Below, one piece after another: positions 8,563 to 19,900 of a stretch of DNA of 64,000 bases. The DNA lies in NCBI GenBank assembly GCA_963805475.1, contig CAWDUO010000001.1, positions 124,001 to 188,000 of the forward strand, written 5' to 3'. Both the position numbers and the translations under genes were made by a program. Position 1 is the first letter of the stretch; the number at the start of each line of letters is the position of its first letter. The notes below the pieces were generated by a model. It saw only the letters and a list, made by a program, of their open reading frames with translations, was not told where the DNA came from and did not search any database. This DNA is from VRUE01 sp963805475 (GTDB lineage: Bacteria; Actinomycetota; Thermoleophilia; Solirubrobacterales; 70-9).

Positions 8563-10953
8563 TCAACCGTGGCGCTGGTGTCGCGCGTGGCGGCGCTTGA
8601 TCGGCACGTGGCGGACGTGCACGACGCGGAACCGATAGACGGAGGGGGTGTTGTCGATCGCGCCTTCGGAGTCGCGCGCCTTCACCCGCACCACGTGCCG
8701 CCCGAGCCGGTAGAGGCGCACGAACCGTGCCCCGCAGAGGTGGAAGAGACCTCGATCGACCTTGCAGAGGAAGGCGACGGGGGACTGGTCGGAGCCGAAG
8801 AGGAAGACGGCCTTGGCAGTGCGTCGCCGGGTCGGGGTCGTCTTCGCCGGGTGCTTTTGGAAGAAGGTGTTGGGCGGCGGGGTGAAGTTCGGTTGGAACG
8901 GCGGCAGGGTCTGTTGCTGCGAGTTCGGCGTCGGCACTTCCGCGTCCGGGTGTTCTGTGGAACCGCCGCTGATTTCGATGCCTTCCCCGGGAATGCTTTC
9001 CAGTGCACCCACGGCGTCGACCAAGCCCGCACCCACGGCGTCTGGGCCGAAGGCGCCGACCGGCCGGGCGGATTCGGTAATGGCGGAGCGGATCTGGGCG
9101 GGGCTGGCCGTCGGGTCCCGCTGGAGCATCAGCGCCGCGACGCCGGCGGCGTGGGGCGCCGCCGCCGAGGTTCCGCAGAAATGCCACTGGCCAGACGATT
9201 CGAAGGCGAAGAACGTCGTGACTCCGCAATCGGTCGCGGTCAGGTCGGGCTTGTCGAGCACCTGCGGGGAACCGAGCGGGGGAGCCGGCGTGGCGCCGTT
9301 CACCGGTCCGAAGAAATGGGTCACCGGTCCCCGAGAGGAGTAGGTCTCAGGCGATACGTTCGTGGTGTAGCGGATCGCCCCCATGCTGATCGTGTCTTCG
9401 CCGCCGTTGTGGCCGAAGATCGTCGGTCCGACGACGTCCCCGCCCGACGAGGATTCGTACTCGGTCGCCGTCACGCCGCCGCCGTTCTGGAGCAGGGTGA
9501 GCTTCAGCCGAGGATCGCCGCCGCTGTAGCGGTTGATCACCAGCTGCACGTTCGCCGCGGCTCCGGTTTCGTTTTCCCAGCCGAAAATCTCGACCGGCCG
9601 CCCGTCGGCCGGGTTGTCTTCGCCGCTGGCGCTGACGACTTCGCCTTCCGGCCCGATCAGGAAGGCGTCGAGGTCGGCGTTGACCCCTTCCAACGCTTCC
9701 GCCCACTGGAGGTCGGCGATCAGCGTCGCGTCTTTTGAGACTGTGATCCCGAAGGTCGTGTCGGTTGCGGCTTCGCTCGGGTTGAAGTCCATGCAATGAG
9801 TCGGGTGAAGCAACACTTCGATTTCCACTTCGAAGGCGGCGATGGCTGCGGGGCAGCTTTCCGCGTCACGAAACTGCGGCACTTCCCACGAGGCGATGTT
9901 GCGGCCTTCGTGGATCAGGTTGTTGTTGCCGGCGGAGGAGAAATAGCTGACGCCCTGCTCGGTCACGTTCTTCACCGCAACGCCCACCGGGCCTTCCTGG
10001 AAGAAGGGCTCTTCGAAGTAAGAGACGTCGTCGGCGATCACCTTCGCGCCGGCGCCGCCTTCGCCGGTCGGCTTGGCCAGTCGTTCGATGTTTTCCGCGA
10101 ACGCCGTTTCGCTGGTGAAGGCGGTGGCGAACGCGAGCTTCGCCCCTGGCGCGACATCGTGGACGATCTGGGCCATCGCGCGCCCCTCGTCGGCGCCTTC
10201 GGTTTCGGTGTCGTCGAGGACGCCGACCGGAGTCGTCTCGCCCGGGCAGGTGTTGCCGGTTCCCGGCAGATCGCCGCTGCTGACGTCCTGCGACGCGGTG
10301 GTGGCGATCGGTCCGCCTTCGAGCGATTCGGTCGCCCGGTTGAACGAATCGGAGAGGAGGCCGACGGTTACGCCGCTGCCGTTCACGCCGAACACGTTGC
10401 GCGCTTCGCCCACGCCTTCCCCCGCATGCAGCTGCTGCACCCCCTCGGAGACGACTTCCCCCGACGGGCAGGTCGAGTACGTGATCGGCGCCAGCACCTC
10501 CTTCGCCCCGGCCACCCGCGGCACGCCGTTCAGCGCCCGCAGCTCCTCCGGCTTCGCCGCCACGGTCACCGTCTGGTACTGCTGACTCACGTTGACCACC
10601 TCGGCGCCCGCCTGGCGCAGGTCTTCGACCCCCGCCGCGGCGCCTTCGTCGAAGCGGACTTCGACCAGCACCCGGTTGCCTTCGCGCACGAGGCTGCCCG
10701 GGCCTTCGGCGGCGAGACTGAGGGCCTGTGCCTGCTCGGCCGGCGGCGCCGAGCGCACTTCGGGCTTCGCCAGCTCGGCGAGCCTGGGGGAGAGGGCGCC
10801 GTCTCCCGGCGGCGAGACCGCGGCCAGGGACGTCGCCGGCGCACCCGCGGTCGCCGAAAGGGCGAGCGCCGCGGCCAGGGCGGGGACGGCCGCCCGGGCG
10901 GCGGCCGCAAGGCGCGGCCTCGCATCGCGGCGAGGCGGGTTCCCCGGCTCCAT
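8563..10953 (-). CDS. Secreted S8/S53-like serine peptidase
   Basis: A 796-residue exported protease. A signal peptide covers residues 13-45. The peptidase core shows Asp202 in GLLSDSF, an oxyanion Asn in SAGNNN (about 343) and the nucleophile Ser596 in CGTSAAAPH, which is subtilisin-like. Where subtilisins have the HGTH histidine motif, this protein has GADEGRAMAQIVHDVAPGA with Glu256, as in sedolisin-like members. An insert (about 370-510) precedes the Ser region. The C-terminal about 70 residues form a small domain (FLCKVDRGLFHLC, GRHVVRVKARD) also present in the protein ending at 36833. ATG 10953 is preferred over TTG 10992. Glu codons are mostly GAA. Confidence 0.82.
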   Translation of the reverse strand: MEPGNPPRRDARPRLAAAARAAVPALAAALALSATAGAPATSLAAVSPPGDGALSPRLAELAKPEVRSAPPAEQAQALSLAAEGPGSLVREGNRVLVEVRFDEGAAAGVEDLRQAGAEVVNVSQQYQTVTVAAKPEELRALNGVPRVAGAKEVLAPITYSTCPSGEVVSEGVQQLHAGEGVGEARNVFGVNGSGVTVGLLSDSFNRATESLEGGPIATTASQDVSSGDLPGTGNTCPGETTPVGVLDDTETEGADEGRAMAQIVHDVAPGAKLAFATAFTSETAFAENIERLAKPTGEGGAGAKVIADDVSYFEEPFFQEGPVGVAVKNVTEQGVSYFSSAGNNNLIHEGRNIASWEVPQFRDAESCPAAIAAFEVEIEVLLHPTHCMDFNPSEAATDTTFGITVSKDATLIADLQWAEALEGVNADLDAFLIGPEGEVVSASGEDNPADGRPVEIFGWENETGAAANVQLVINRYSGGDPRLKLTLLQNGGGVTATEYESSSGGDVVGPTIFGHNGGEDTISMGAIRYTTNVSPETYSSRGPVTHFFGPVNGATPAPPLGSPQVLDKPDLTATDCGVTTFFAFESSGQWHFCGTSAAAPHAAGVAALMLQRDPTASPAQIRSAITESARPVGAFGPDAVGAGLVDAVGALESIPGEGIEISGGSTEHPDAEVPTPNSQQQTLPPFQPNFTPPPNTFFQKHPAKTTPTRRRTAKAVFLFGSDQSPVAFLCKVDRGLFHLCGARFVRLYRLGRHVVRVKARDSEGAIDNTPSVYRFRVVHVRHVPIKRRHARHQRHG

Positions 10954-11010
10954 CACGTCCAACGATATCGACCGCCGTTCACCCTCCCTCAACCCGCCAA
11001 ACCCCGTTCC

Positions 11011-11049
11011 GGTGCGCCTCTTACGGTCATAGCCCGTAAAAGGCGCACC
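11011..11049. terminator. Long hairpin after the YHYH gene
   Basis: GGTGCGCC (11011-11018) pairs with GGCGCACC (11042-11049). Pairing continues inward through TTACGG/CCGTAA with one mismatch, for 15 of 16 possible pairs and a 7-base loop. It lies 13 bp beyond the YHYH stop codon on the minus strand and before the protease start. No U-tract follows in either direction. It may be a factor-dependent terminator or one of the palindromic elements discussed in the findings. Confidence 0.5.
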
Positions 11050-11062
11050 AGAGGCTCGGAGC

Positions 11063-12045
11063 CTACGTCTGCGGGGTGCCGTGGTAGCAGCCGAGCGTGT
11101 AGGGGTATTCGAGCGTCGCGTTGTAGTGGTAGATGCGCTGCCAGCGGCCTTCGTAGAAGACCTTGCTCGTCCGGCCGTGGCAGGCGTCGAGGTCGGCGTC
11201 GGTCAGCAGCTTGCCGCCGTGGCCGCGCGGGCCGAAGATCGGGTAGCCGTCGAGCGCCCACCCGACCAGGCCCGAGGCGCGGTCCTTCGGTTCGCCCGCG
11301 GTCAGGCAGGAGGGGATGTCGTGGTAGTGGTAGACGCCGGACTGCTGCGGGTGGCCGCCGCAGCTGTCCTGCACCTCGTGCGCGACGGCGTCGCGATCGC
11401 CGGCGTCGAGCGCGTTGAAGATCGCCACCCCGTTCTTGGCGATCCCGATCGCGCCCATCGGCAGGCAGCTCGGGCTCGACGCGGCCTTCGGGTGGCGGGG
11501 CAGCGAGTAGCTGACGCTCTGCGCGTAGATCGAGTTGGGGTTGCGGTCGTAGCGGTAGGCGTCGTCGCTCGAGGAGATCGGGAATTCGCCGGTCGTCCCC
11601 CACTTGGGCAGGCCGTTGCCGCTGAAGTCGAGCCAGCGGCTCGTCTTCGACTCGCTGAGGCGGGCGCTGCGCCAGCGCACGCTGCCGTTCACCGTCGCCT
11701 TCGCGTACAGGTCGAAGGTTTCGCCGTGGATCCACGGCCCTTCGATCTGGGCGCCGCCGCCGGGAGGCCCGCCCGCCGCGCCTCCGGCCCCGCTGCCGCA
11801 GGAGTACACGTAGCCGCGCCGCGGCCCGCTCGTCGTCACCTTCCGTCGCCGAGCGGCAGGGCGGCGGGGTCGACCGACGAGGCGGCGGCGGCCGTCGAGG
11901 CGGAAGCGGCGGTGGCGGCGGCGGCAGGGGAGGGGGCAGTGGTCGCGCCGGGTGTCAGGCCCCCCGTCGTCAGCGCGATCGCCGTGGCGATCGCCGCGCA
12001 GGCCCCGAGCGGCACGAGCGTCCTGGTGCGGAACAAGCGTCTCAT
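11063..12045 (-). pseudogene. Secreted YHYH-domain protein, frameshifted after the signal peptide
   Basis: ATG 12045 begins a signal peptide (RRLFRTRTLVPLGACAAIATAIALTTGG) followed by an Ala/Ser/Thr linker, but this frame stops at 11836. The next frame continues directly with KVTTSGPRRGYVYSC and a full YHYH domain, including SGVYHYHDIPSC, GWALDGYPIFGPRG and YHYNATLEYPYTLGCYHG. Restoring one base near 11841-11844 (GAC GGn AAG GTG) joins the two into one protein of about 327 residues. YHYH proteins are extracytoplasmic; their function is uncertain. The break is either a true loss of export or a single-base sequence error; the intact domain favours error or very recent loss. Confidence 0.72.
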
Positions 12046-12280
12046 CGGTGCTCCCCTCCGGCCCGCTGGGCCTCTCTCGGCTTGACGGGGACAGCGTCGC
12101 CCGCGCGGGTTCGGCGTCGGTCACGGCGTTGTAAGCGGCCTGTAAGGGCGCGCCGCGCCCCTCGACCCTGCTACGGTCTCGGCGTTAGGCCGGGGAAACC
12201 GGCAAAAGTCGTGTCTAGCGCTCGCGTCGTTGCTTCACCGCATGTGCCGCGTTCGCAGCACATGAAGTGAAAGGCAATGC

Positions 12281-12487
12281 ATGCCAACCGGAACTGTCAA
12301 GTGGTTCAGCGACGACAAGGGCTACGGGTTCATCACTCCCGACGACGGCTCGAAGGACGTCTTCGTCCACCACAGCGCCATCATGGGTGAGGGCTTCAAG
12401 TCCCTGACCGAGGGCGCCAAGGTGAGCTACGAGTCCGAAGAAGGCCCCAAGGGCCCGGCCGCCGCGCAGGTGCAGCAGACGAGCTAG
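12281..12487 (+). CDS. CspA-family cold-shock protein
   Basis: A 68-residue cold-shock domain. It contains both RNA-binding motifs, KGYGFI (RNP1) and DVFVHH (RNP2), after the conserved start GTVKWFSDDKG. These proteins bind single-stranded RNA and DNA and melt secondary structure. The leader is long: about 235 bp separate it from the divergent YHYH signal-peptide ATG. It contains a small GCCGG/CCGGC hairpin at 12189-12203, consistent with post-transcriptional control common for csp mRNAs. GAAAGGC precedes the ATG. A strong intrinsic terminator follows at 12513. Confidence 0.93.
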   Translation: MPTGTVKWFSDDKGYGFITPDDGSKDVFVHHSAIMGEGFKSLTEGAKVSYESEEGPKGPAAAQVQQTS

Positions 12488-12512
12488 TCGCCAGCGGCAC
12501 TCAGCTTGACGG

Positions 12513-12540
12513 GGCCCGCCTCACGGCGGGCCTCTTTTTT
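12513..12540 (+). terminator. Intrinsic terminator between csp and typA
   Basis: GCCCGCC, loop TCAC, GGCGGGC and then CTCTTTTTT form a textbook rho-independent terminator on the plus strand. It is the only hairpin in the window with a clear U-tract. The T-run ends about 4 bases before the typA ATG, leaving no room for a Shine-Dalgarno sequence. Confidence 0.88.
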
Positions 12541-12544
12541 CGCC

Positions 12545-14380
<1,836 letters not shown>

Positions 14381-14453
14381 CCGGCGCATCTCGGCGTCCT
14401 CGGTCGGTCGTGTGCAGTGCACACTTCCCTCCCTGCGTCCTTGACCTGCTTGG

Positions 14454-15239
14454 TCAGAGCGCGTCTGGAGGCGGAGGGGGAGGCGGGGGAGGCGGCGGTT
14501 CGCTCGGCGGCGGCGGCGGCGCGGCCGCATCCGGAGCGGCGGTGTCTCCAGCGAGGTCGAAGTAGATCACGGTGACAGCGATCGCGAAGATCGGCGCGGT
14601 CAGCGTGGTCGAGACGATCGATGCGATCCAGGTGGAGACTTCGCCGTTGCCGATCGGGTTCGCGATCGCCGCGAAGACGAACCAGACCACAAGCACGATC
14701 ACCCAAATCAGCAGAAGGGCGCCGAAAACCGGCCATGCCTGACCGCGCACAAGGCGCCAGCTGCGCCCGAAGGCGTCGATCGGCCCGACTCCCTCGACCA
14801 CGATCGCGGGCGCCCCGACCGACCAGAAGGTGAGCAGGATCAGCCCGGGGATGACAATCAGGATGAAGCCGATCGCGACGCCGATCCCGAAGAGGATGCC
14901 GAAGCCGATCAGCGGCAGGATGAAGGGCGACGCCGCGGAGAAGAGGTCGCCGACCGTCTGGTCGCGGCGCCCGTCGCGCACGTCCTTGACGAGCTCGACG
15001 ACGAAGCCCGTGAACAGGGCCTGGCCTGCCAGGCGGATCGCCGCGGCGAGCAGGCCGAGGATGATGCCGCCGACGCCCTGGAGGATGCCGGCGGCGAGGC
15101 CGACGATGACGAAGACGGCGAGCGCGCTGCCGAACAGGGCGACGAAGTTCTCGCCGTAGACCGAGAAGGTCTCGCCGATGACGTCGCCGGCGCGGACGCG
15201 CTTGGCGGGCGCCGGGGCGGGTTGCTGCGCGGCCTCCAT
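14454..15239 (-). CDS. Polytopic membrane protein with proline-rich tail
   Basis: A 261-residue protein with about five or six hydrophobic segments between residues 28 and 220. A short amphipathic start (RVRAGDVIGETFSVYGENF) resembles the glycerophosphodiester phosphodiesterase membrane-domain (DUF7544-like) family found in actinobacteria. The C-terminus is a run of prolines (PPPPPSEPPPPPPPPPPP), probably cytosolic. No catalytic motif is present. Convergent with typA; function unknown. Confidence 0.7.
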   Translation of the reverse strand: MEAAQQPAPAPAKRVRAGDVIGETFSVYGENFVALFGSALAVFVIVGLAAGILQGVGGIILGLLAAAIRLAGQALFTGFVVELVKDVRDGRRDQTVGDLFSAASPFILPLIGFGILFGIGVAIGFILIVIPGLILLTFWSVGAPAIVVEGVGPIDAFGRSWRLVRGQAWPVFGALLLIWVIVLVVWFVFAAIANPIGNGEVSTWIASIVSTTLTAPIFAIAVTVIYFDLAGDTAAPDAAAPPPPPSEPPPPPPPPPPPDAL

Positions 15240-15302
15240 CGCCGCCCACCCTAGACGGATGGGCGGCGTGGAGTCAAGCCCCGCGGGCCTAGAGCGAATG
15301 TC

Positions 15303-16784
15303 CTAGTGCTTGCGGTGCTTCTTCTTGTGGTGCTTCTTCTTCGGCGCCTTGCCCTTCAGCGTCAGCGTCGTCTTCGTGATGTGGGTTCCGCTCAGGGTTG
15401 CCTTGAGCTTGCCGTGGCTCTGGGCGAAGAGCGACTTGCCCGCGCCGTTGAGCTTGACCTTGACGATCGCGGTGGTGCCGGCGTGCACCGAGAATTTGTT
15501 CTTCCCGATGGTCACGGTCCGCGACCGTTTGTGGTTCCGCTTGTGGCCCTTGCCCTTCTTTTTGGGCTTGATCACCTTGCGTGCGGTCAGCTTCAGCGAG
15601 CCCGTGCAGTCGCCGGGTCCGGGGCAGCTGAGCTTCAGCAGGACCTTGCCGCCCTTGACCTTGGCCGTTTTCGCGGCTTTCGCGGTGCTGATCGGGGGCG
15701 GAGGCTGGACCTCCTTGGTCATCTTCGCGTTGATCCCCGTGGTCGAGGAGCCGGCGGTGGCGGCGATCGATTCAGCCGCTTCGAACGAGAACTTTTCGTT
15801 CCAGTACTGGCGCAGGTAGTCCATCACCGGGAAGTCGCTGCGCATCCAGTGTTCTTTTTCCCATTCGGATTCCTTGAGGAAGAAGTATTCCGGCTGGAAT
15901 TCGACCTTGTAGGAATCGGCCGGAAGGGCCGGGATCGAGTAGTTGCCGTCCTTGTCGGTTTGGGAGCAGCTGTGCGTCGTCGTCGCGCCCCAGGCGCAGA
16001 CGTAGATGCCCTGAATGCCGCCACCGGAGACTGCGTCGGTGGTCGTGCCGCTGATCGTCGCCCCAGGCTGCATCGAGGCGTTGATCCCGGTCGTGGTGCT
16101 TCCTTCCGCCACAGAGACCCCGTCGGCTTCTTCGCGATGAAGCTTGCCGTTGTAGTACTGCCTCACGTAGTTGGGGCCTTCGAGTTCCCATTTTTCAAGC
16201 GATTCGTTGTATTTGTAGAGCGAGTAGAATTCGACCGTGTATTCGCCGGCGCCCAGGTAGTTGAGCGTGTAGCTGCCGTCCGGGCCGGTCGTTTCGCAGT
16301 CGCCGGAATAGGTTTCGCCTCTGCCCTGGGCGCAGACCCTGATGCCGCCGATGCCCGACCCGTTGCTCGCGTCGGTGACGGTGCCGGAGATCTTGCCGTA
16401 GCGTTCGACCAGCGCGGCGTCGATGTTTTCGGTGACTTCTTCCGATTCGACTTCGACCACTTCGCCTTCCGCGAAGCTCGCCTTGCCGTTGTACCACTGG
16501 GTGAAGTAGCCGCTCCCACCCTGGAATTCGACTTTGTATTCGCCTTCCGCGAGTGAGATTTCGTATTTGCCGTTGAATTCGGTTTCGTCGCAGGCCACGG
16601 TTTCGCCCGTCGTCGCGTCGTGGGCGCAGACGAAGATGAAGTACAGCGGTTCACCGGTCGATGCATTGGTGACCTGGCCGGAGATGAACCCCGGTTCGGC
16701 AGCCGAAGCCGCCGCTGGCAGAGCCAGCACGGAGCACAGCCCGACCACTATGGCCAGGAGGGTGCCCAAGCGATGCTTTGACAT
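15303..16784 (-). CDS. Secreted surface protein with carboxypeptidase-regulatory-like repeats
   Basis: A 493-residue exported protein with a signal peptide ending ASAA-EPGF near residue 28. Three beta-sandwich repeats of the carboxypeptidase regulatory-like type follow, each opening with SGQVTNASTGEP, SGTVTDASNGSG or SGTTTDAVSGGG and holding a C..D..G.Y pattern with two Cys (VCAHD, VACDET; VCAQG, DCET; VCAWG, SCSQ). Each repeat ends in a motif like QYYNGK or YWNEKFSF. The C-terminus is a basic beta-domain ending in KKKHHKKKHRKH. Probably a cell-surface adhesive or structural protein. GAA is strongly preferred over GAG. Confidence 0.75.
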   Translation of the reverse strand: MSKHRLGTLLAIVVGLCSVLALPAAASAAEPGFISGQVTNASTGEPLYFIFVCAHDATTGETVACDETEFNGKYEISLAEGEYKVEFQGGSGYFTQWYNGKASFAEGEVVEVESEEVTENIDAALVERYGKISGTVTDASNGSGIGGIRVCAQGRGETYSGDCETTGPDGSYTLNYLGAGEYTVEFYSLYKYNESLEKWELEGPNYVRQYYNGKLHREEADGVSVAEGSTTTGINASMQPGATISGTTTDAVSGGGIQGIYVCAWGATTTHSCSQTDKDGNYSIPALPADSYKVEFQPEYFFLKESEWEKEHWMRSDFPVMDYLRQYWNEKFSFEAAESIAATAGSSTTGINAKMTKEVQPPPPISTAKAAKTAKVKGGKVLLKLSCPGPGDCTGSLKLTARKVIKPKKKGKGHKRNHKRSRTVTIGKNKFSVHAGTTAIVKVKLNGAGKSLFAQSHGKLKATLSGTHITKTTLTLKGKAPKKKHHKKKHRKH

Positions 16785-16957
16785 GTAGAAGTGTCCTCTC
16801 TCAATATTGTTATTTTGGGACTAGCGGCGGAAGCTTGGACACTCTGTCGGACAGTGTCAAGGTTTCATATACGTTCCGGCGGAGGTTTTTCCGGTGATGC
16901 ACACGTGTGACTGACAGTGCGCATCTGTATGTACGTAATATTGGGGTGACCGGCTAC

Positions 16958-17938
16958 TCAGTCGGTGCGCAGGGTGAAGGCGGCCGCGTCCCCGCGCGGC
17001 GAGAGGCGCCACGAGTTCGGCCTCCCCGCGCCGCCGCATTGCTTGACCAGCAGGCCGGCGGCGTTGAGCCGTGCGAGCATGGTCGAGATCTGCCCGCCGT
17101 GTGTGACGCCGATCCCCTCCGCGACCTGCTGATTGCTGGCGCCGGGGTTCGCGGCCAGGTAGCGCACGCAGGCGCGCAGGCGGTGGGCGCTGCCATGGCG
17201 CAGCATGCTTGGCATTTCGATGTCGGGACCCGACAGCTCGCCGGGGCGCAGGGCCAGCAGATGCCGAGCGCGTGCGTCGCCTCGTCTGGCGGCTCGTTGA
17301 GCCGCGCCGGGACCGAGGTAGGCAGCTACCACGACCTCAGTCAACGGCCCGAGCAGCGCCACGAAGGGCGGTGCTTCACCGCCCAGAAGGCGCCGGCGGA
17401 GCATGCCGAGCACCGCGGCGACCATCGCCTCGCCCATCGCCGGGGGTGGCTGCCTCTCCAGAGACAGCCGTTCGCGTGCGGATGCGTCGACGAGCTGACC
17501 CAGCTCAGCGAGGGATCTGGCTCGCGCTTCGAAGCCGGCGGGCAGGGCTGTCATGCTCTCAAGCAGGCAGGCGCGTGCGCAGCGCGGATCGGAGTCGAGG
17601 AAGCCGAGCAGCGCCTCGAGCCCGGCGAGGACCCCGTCGTCCCAACTGCGCTCGGACTCGAACGCCGTCAGCATCAGCGAGCCGGCGCGGCGCAGCATGT
17701 CCTCGAGCAGCGCCTCGAAGCAGCCGTCGAGGTCGCCGAACTGCTCGATCAGGACGCTGCGGGAGACGCCGGCCTGTCGCGCTACCCGGGTTGTGCTCGC
17801 CCCCCGCAGCCCGCGCTCGACCACGACTTCGGCCAACGCATGGAACAAGCGCGCGCGTTGATTCCGGGCGATCTGGTCTTGGCGCGTGCCTTCCGCCAAG
17901 CCGACGTCTCCCGCTGCTTCTCCCGCCGCACTCGCCAT
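16958..17938 (-). CDS. TetR-type regulator with an added C-terminal winged helix
   Basis: A 326-residue regulator. Residues about 27-75 are a TetR DNA-binding domain (FHALAEVVVERGLRGASTTR followed by VARQAGVSRSVLIEQFGD). A ligand-binding helical body follows. Residues about 245-322 form a second, MarR-like winged helix (ACVRYLAANPGASNQQVAEG, then GGQISTMLARLNAAGLLVKQ). A TetR protein with two DNA-binding domains is unusual. It is a candidate to bind the TetR-type operator at 19400, but that link is only positional. The upstream region (17939-18000) is AT-rich with TATTAT on the minus strand at 17985-17980. Confidence 0.8.
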   Translation of the reverse strand: MASAAGEAAGDVGLAEGTRQDQIARNQRARLFHALAEVVVERGLRGASTTRVARQAGVSRSVLIEQFGDLDGCFEALLEDMLRRAGSLMLTAFESERSWDDGVLAGLEALLGFLDSDPRCARACLLESMTALPAGFEARARSLAELGQLVDASARERLSLERQPPPAMGEAMVAAVLGMLRRRLLGGEAPPFVALLGPLTEVVVAAYLGPGAAQRAARRGDARARHLLALRPGELSGPDIEMPSMLRHGSAHRLRACVRYLAANPGASNQQVAEGIGVTHGGQISTMLARLNAAGLLVKQCGGAGRPNSWRLSPRGDAAAFTLRTD

Positions 17939-18049
17939 CGCTGCCCCCGGGTGTAGGCGATACCAGACTCCGGACTCGAATAATAAAGCCTCTTTTAGAT
18001 GAACAGCGCTTTCCGCTCAGACGAGTTGGATGCCCCGCGCCCTGATGCG

Positions 18050-18087
18050 CGAAGGGCTCGGGAGCCCCGAGGGTCCCGAGCCCTTCG
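18050..18087 (-). terminator. Strong hairpin after the acyl-CoA dehydrogenase gene
   Basis: CGAAGGGCTCGGGA (18050-18063) pairs perfectly with TCCCGAGCCCTTCG (18074-18087), a 14-bp stem with a 10-base loop, 13 bp past the stop codon. There is no U-tract. The outer arms CGAAGGGC/GCCCTTCG are the same as in the hairpin after the pilin gene at 34169. Confidence 0.6.
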
Positions 18088-18099
18088 TCTACGTGGCCG

Positions 18100-19338
<1,239 letters not shown>

Positions 19339-19399
19339 TGCAGCGTGCTCCTTTATCTCGGTGGGAGTCGGGGATCGACCAGGCGGTGCGCCCGACCGA

Positions 19400-19415
19400 T
19401 TGACTGGTCAGTCAA
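19400..19415. promoter_or_regulatory. TetR-type operator upstream of acyl-CoA dehydrogenase
   Basis: TTGACTG and CAGTCAA form a perfect 7-bp inverted repeat around a 2-bp centre (GT). Repeats of this form, based on TGAC/GTCA, are typical operators for TetR-family regulators of fatty-acid and acyl-CoA catabolism. It lies 62 bp upstream of the GTG start of the acyl-CoA dehydrogenase, where a promoter would be. The cognate regulator may be the TetR protein at 16958-17938 or one outside the window. Confidence 0.6.
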
Positions 19416-19468
19416 CCAGGCCAAAGCGTAGCGCACCCCGGGAAACCCGGTTTCCGCCGACCACCCCC

Positions 19469-19517
19469 CGCGCGTTCGCCTTTTGTCGGGCACAACGCGA
19501 CAAAAGGCGAACGCGCG
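19469..19517. repeat. 20-bp perfect palindrome between divergent genes
   Basis: Positions 19469-19488 and 19498-19517 are perfect reverse complements (arm core TTCGCCTTTTGTCG / CGACAAAAGGCGAA) with a 9-base loop. The element sits between two genes transcribed away from each other, so it cannot terminate either one. It shares AAAAGGCG with the hairpin at 11011. Confidence 0.8.
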
Positions 19518-19552
19518 GCGTTGGGGTGCGCGGGTTTGTAGGATCGGTGGGG

Positions 19553-19888
19553 ATGGCGGTCGACCGCGACAACCTCTACGAGGTGGAGGAGCTGCTCAAC
19601 CAGCCCGGCACCTACTTCAACCCGCAGACCGAGGTGCTGGTCGTGGTCGACGACTCGACCTCGCTCGACCAGGAGGTCTTCAACCTCGAGGACTACGAGG
19701 GCTCGGACTGGGTGCGCATCTCCGACGAGGTGCCGGTCGACGAGGATCGCCGCGACCGGGCGCTGGAGCGCTTCCAGACCCACTACCACCCGGGCTCGAC
19801 CGGCTCGGTCTCCGAGACCGCGCTCGAACAGGGCGACGAGGAGCTCGACGAGGACGAGACCGGCCAGGACCCCGGCCGCGAGGACTAG
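19553..19888 (+). CDS. Small acidic protein, unknown
   Basis: A 111-residue protein starting at ATG 19553 behind GGTGGGG. The first 55 residues are ordered in outline (DNLYEVEELLNQPGTYFNPQ and TEVLVVVDDS); the C-terminal third is strongly acidic (EQGDEELDEDETGQDP). No family was recognised. It ends 12 bp before the Bcp gene and probably shares its transcript. Confidence 0.65.
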   Translation: MAVDRDNLYEVEELLNQPGTYFNPQTEVLVVVDDSTSLDQEVFNLEDYEGSDWVRISDEVPVDEDRRDRALERFQTHYHPGSTGSVSETALEQGDEELDEDETGQDPGRED

Positions 19889-19900
19889 CGGGACACGACG

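Noticed and set aside
14460..14520. Purine/pyrimidine-rich tract as a structural DNA element
   Set aside because: It is explained by the poly-proline tail of the membrane protein.
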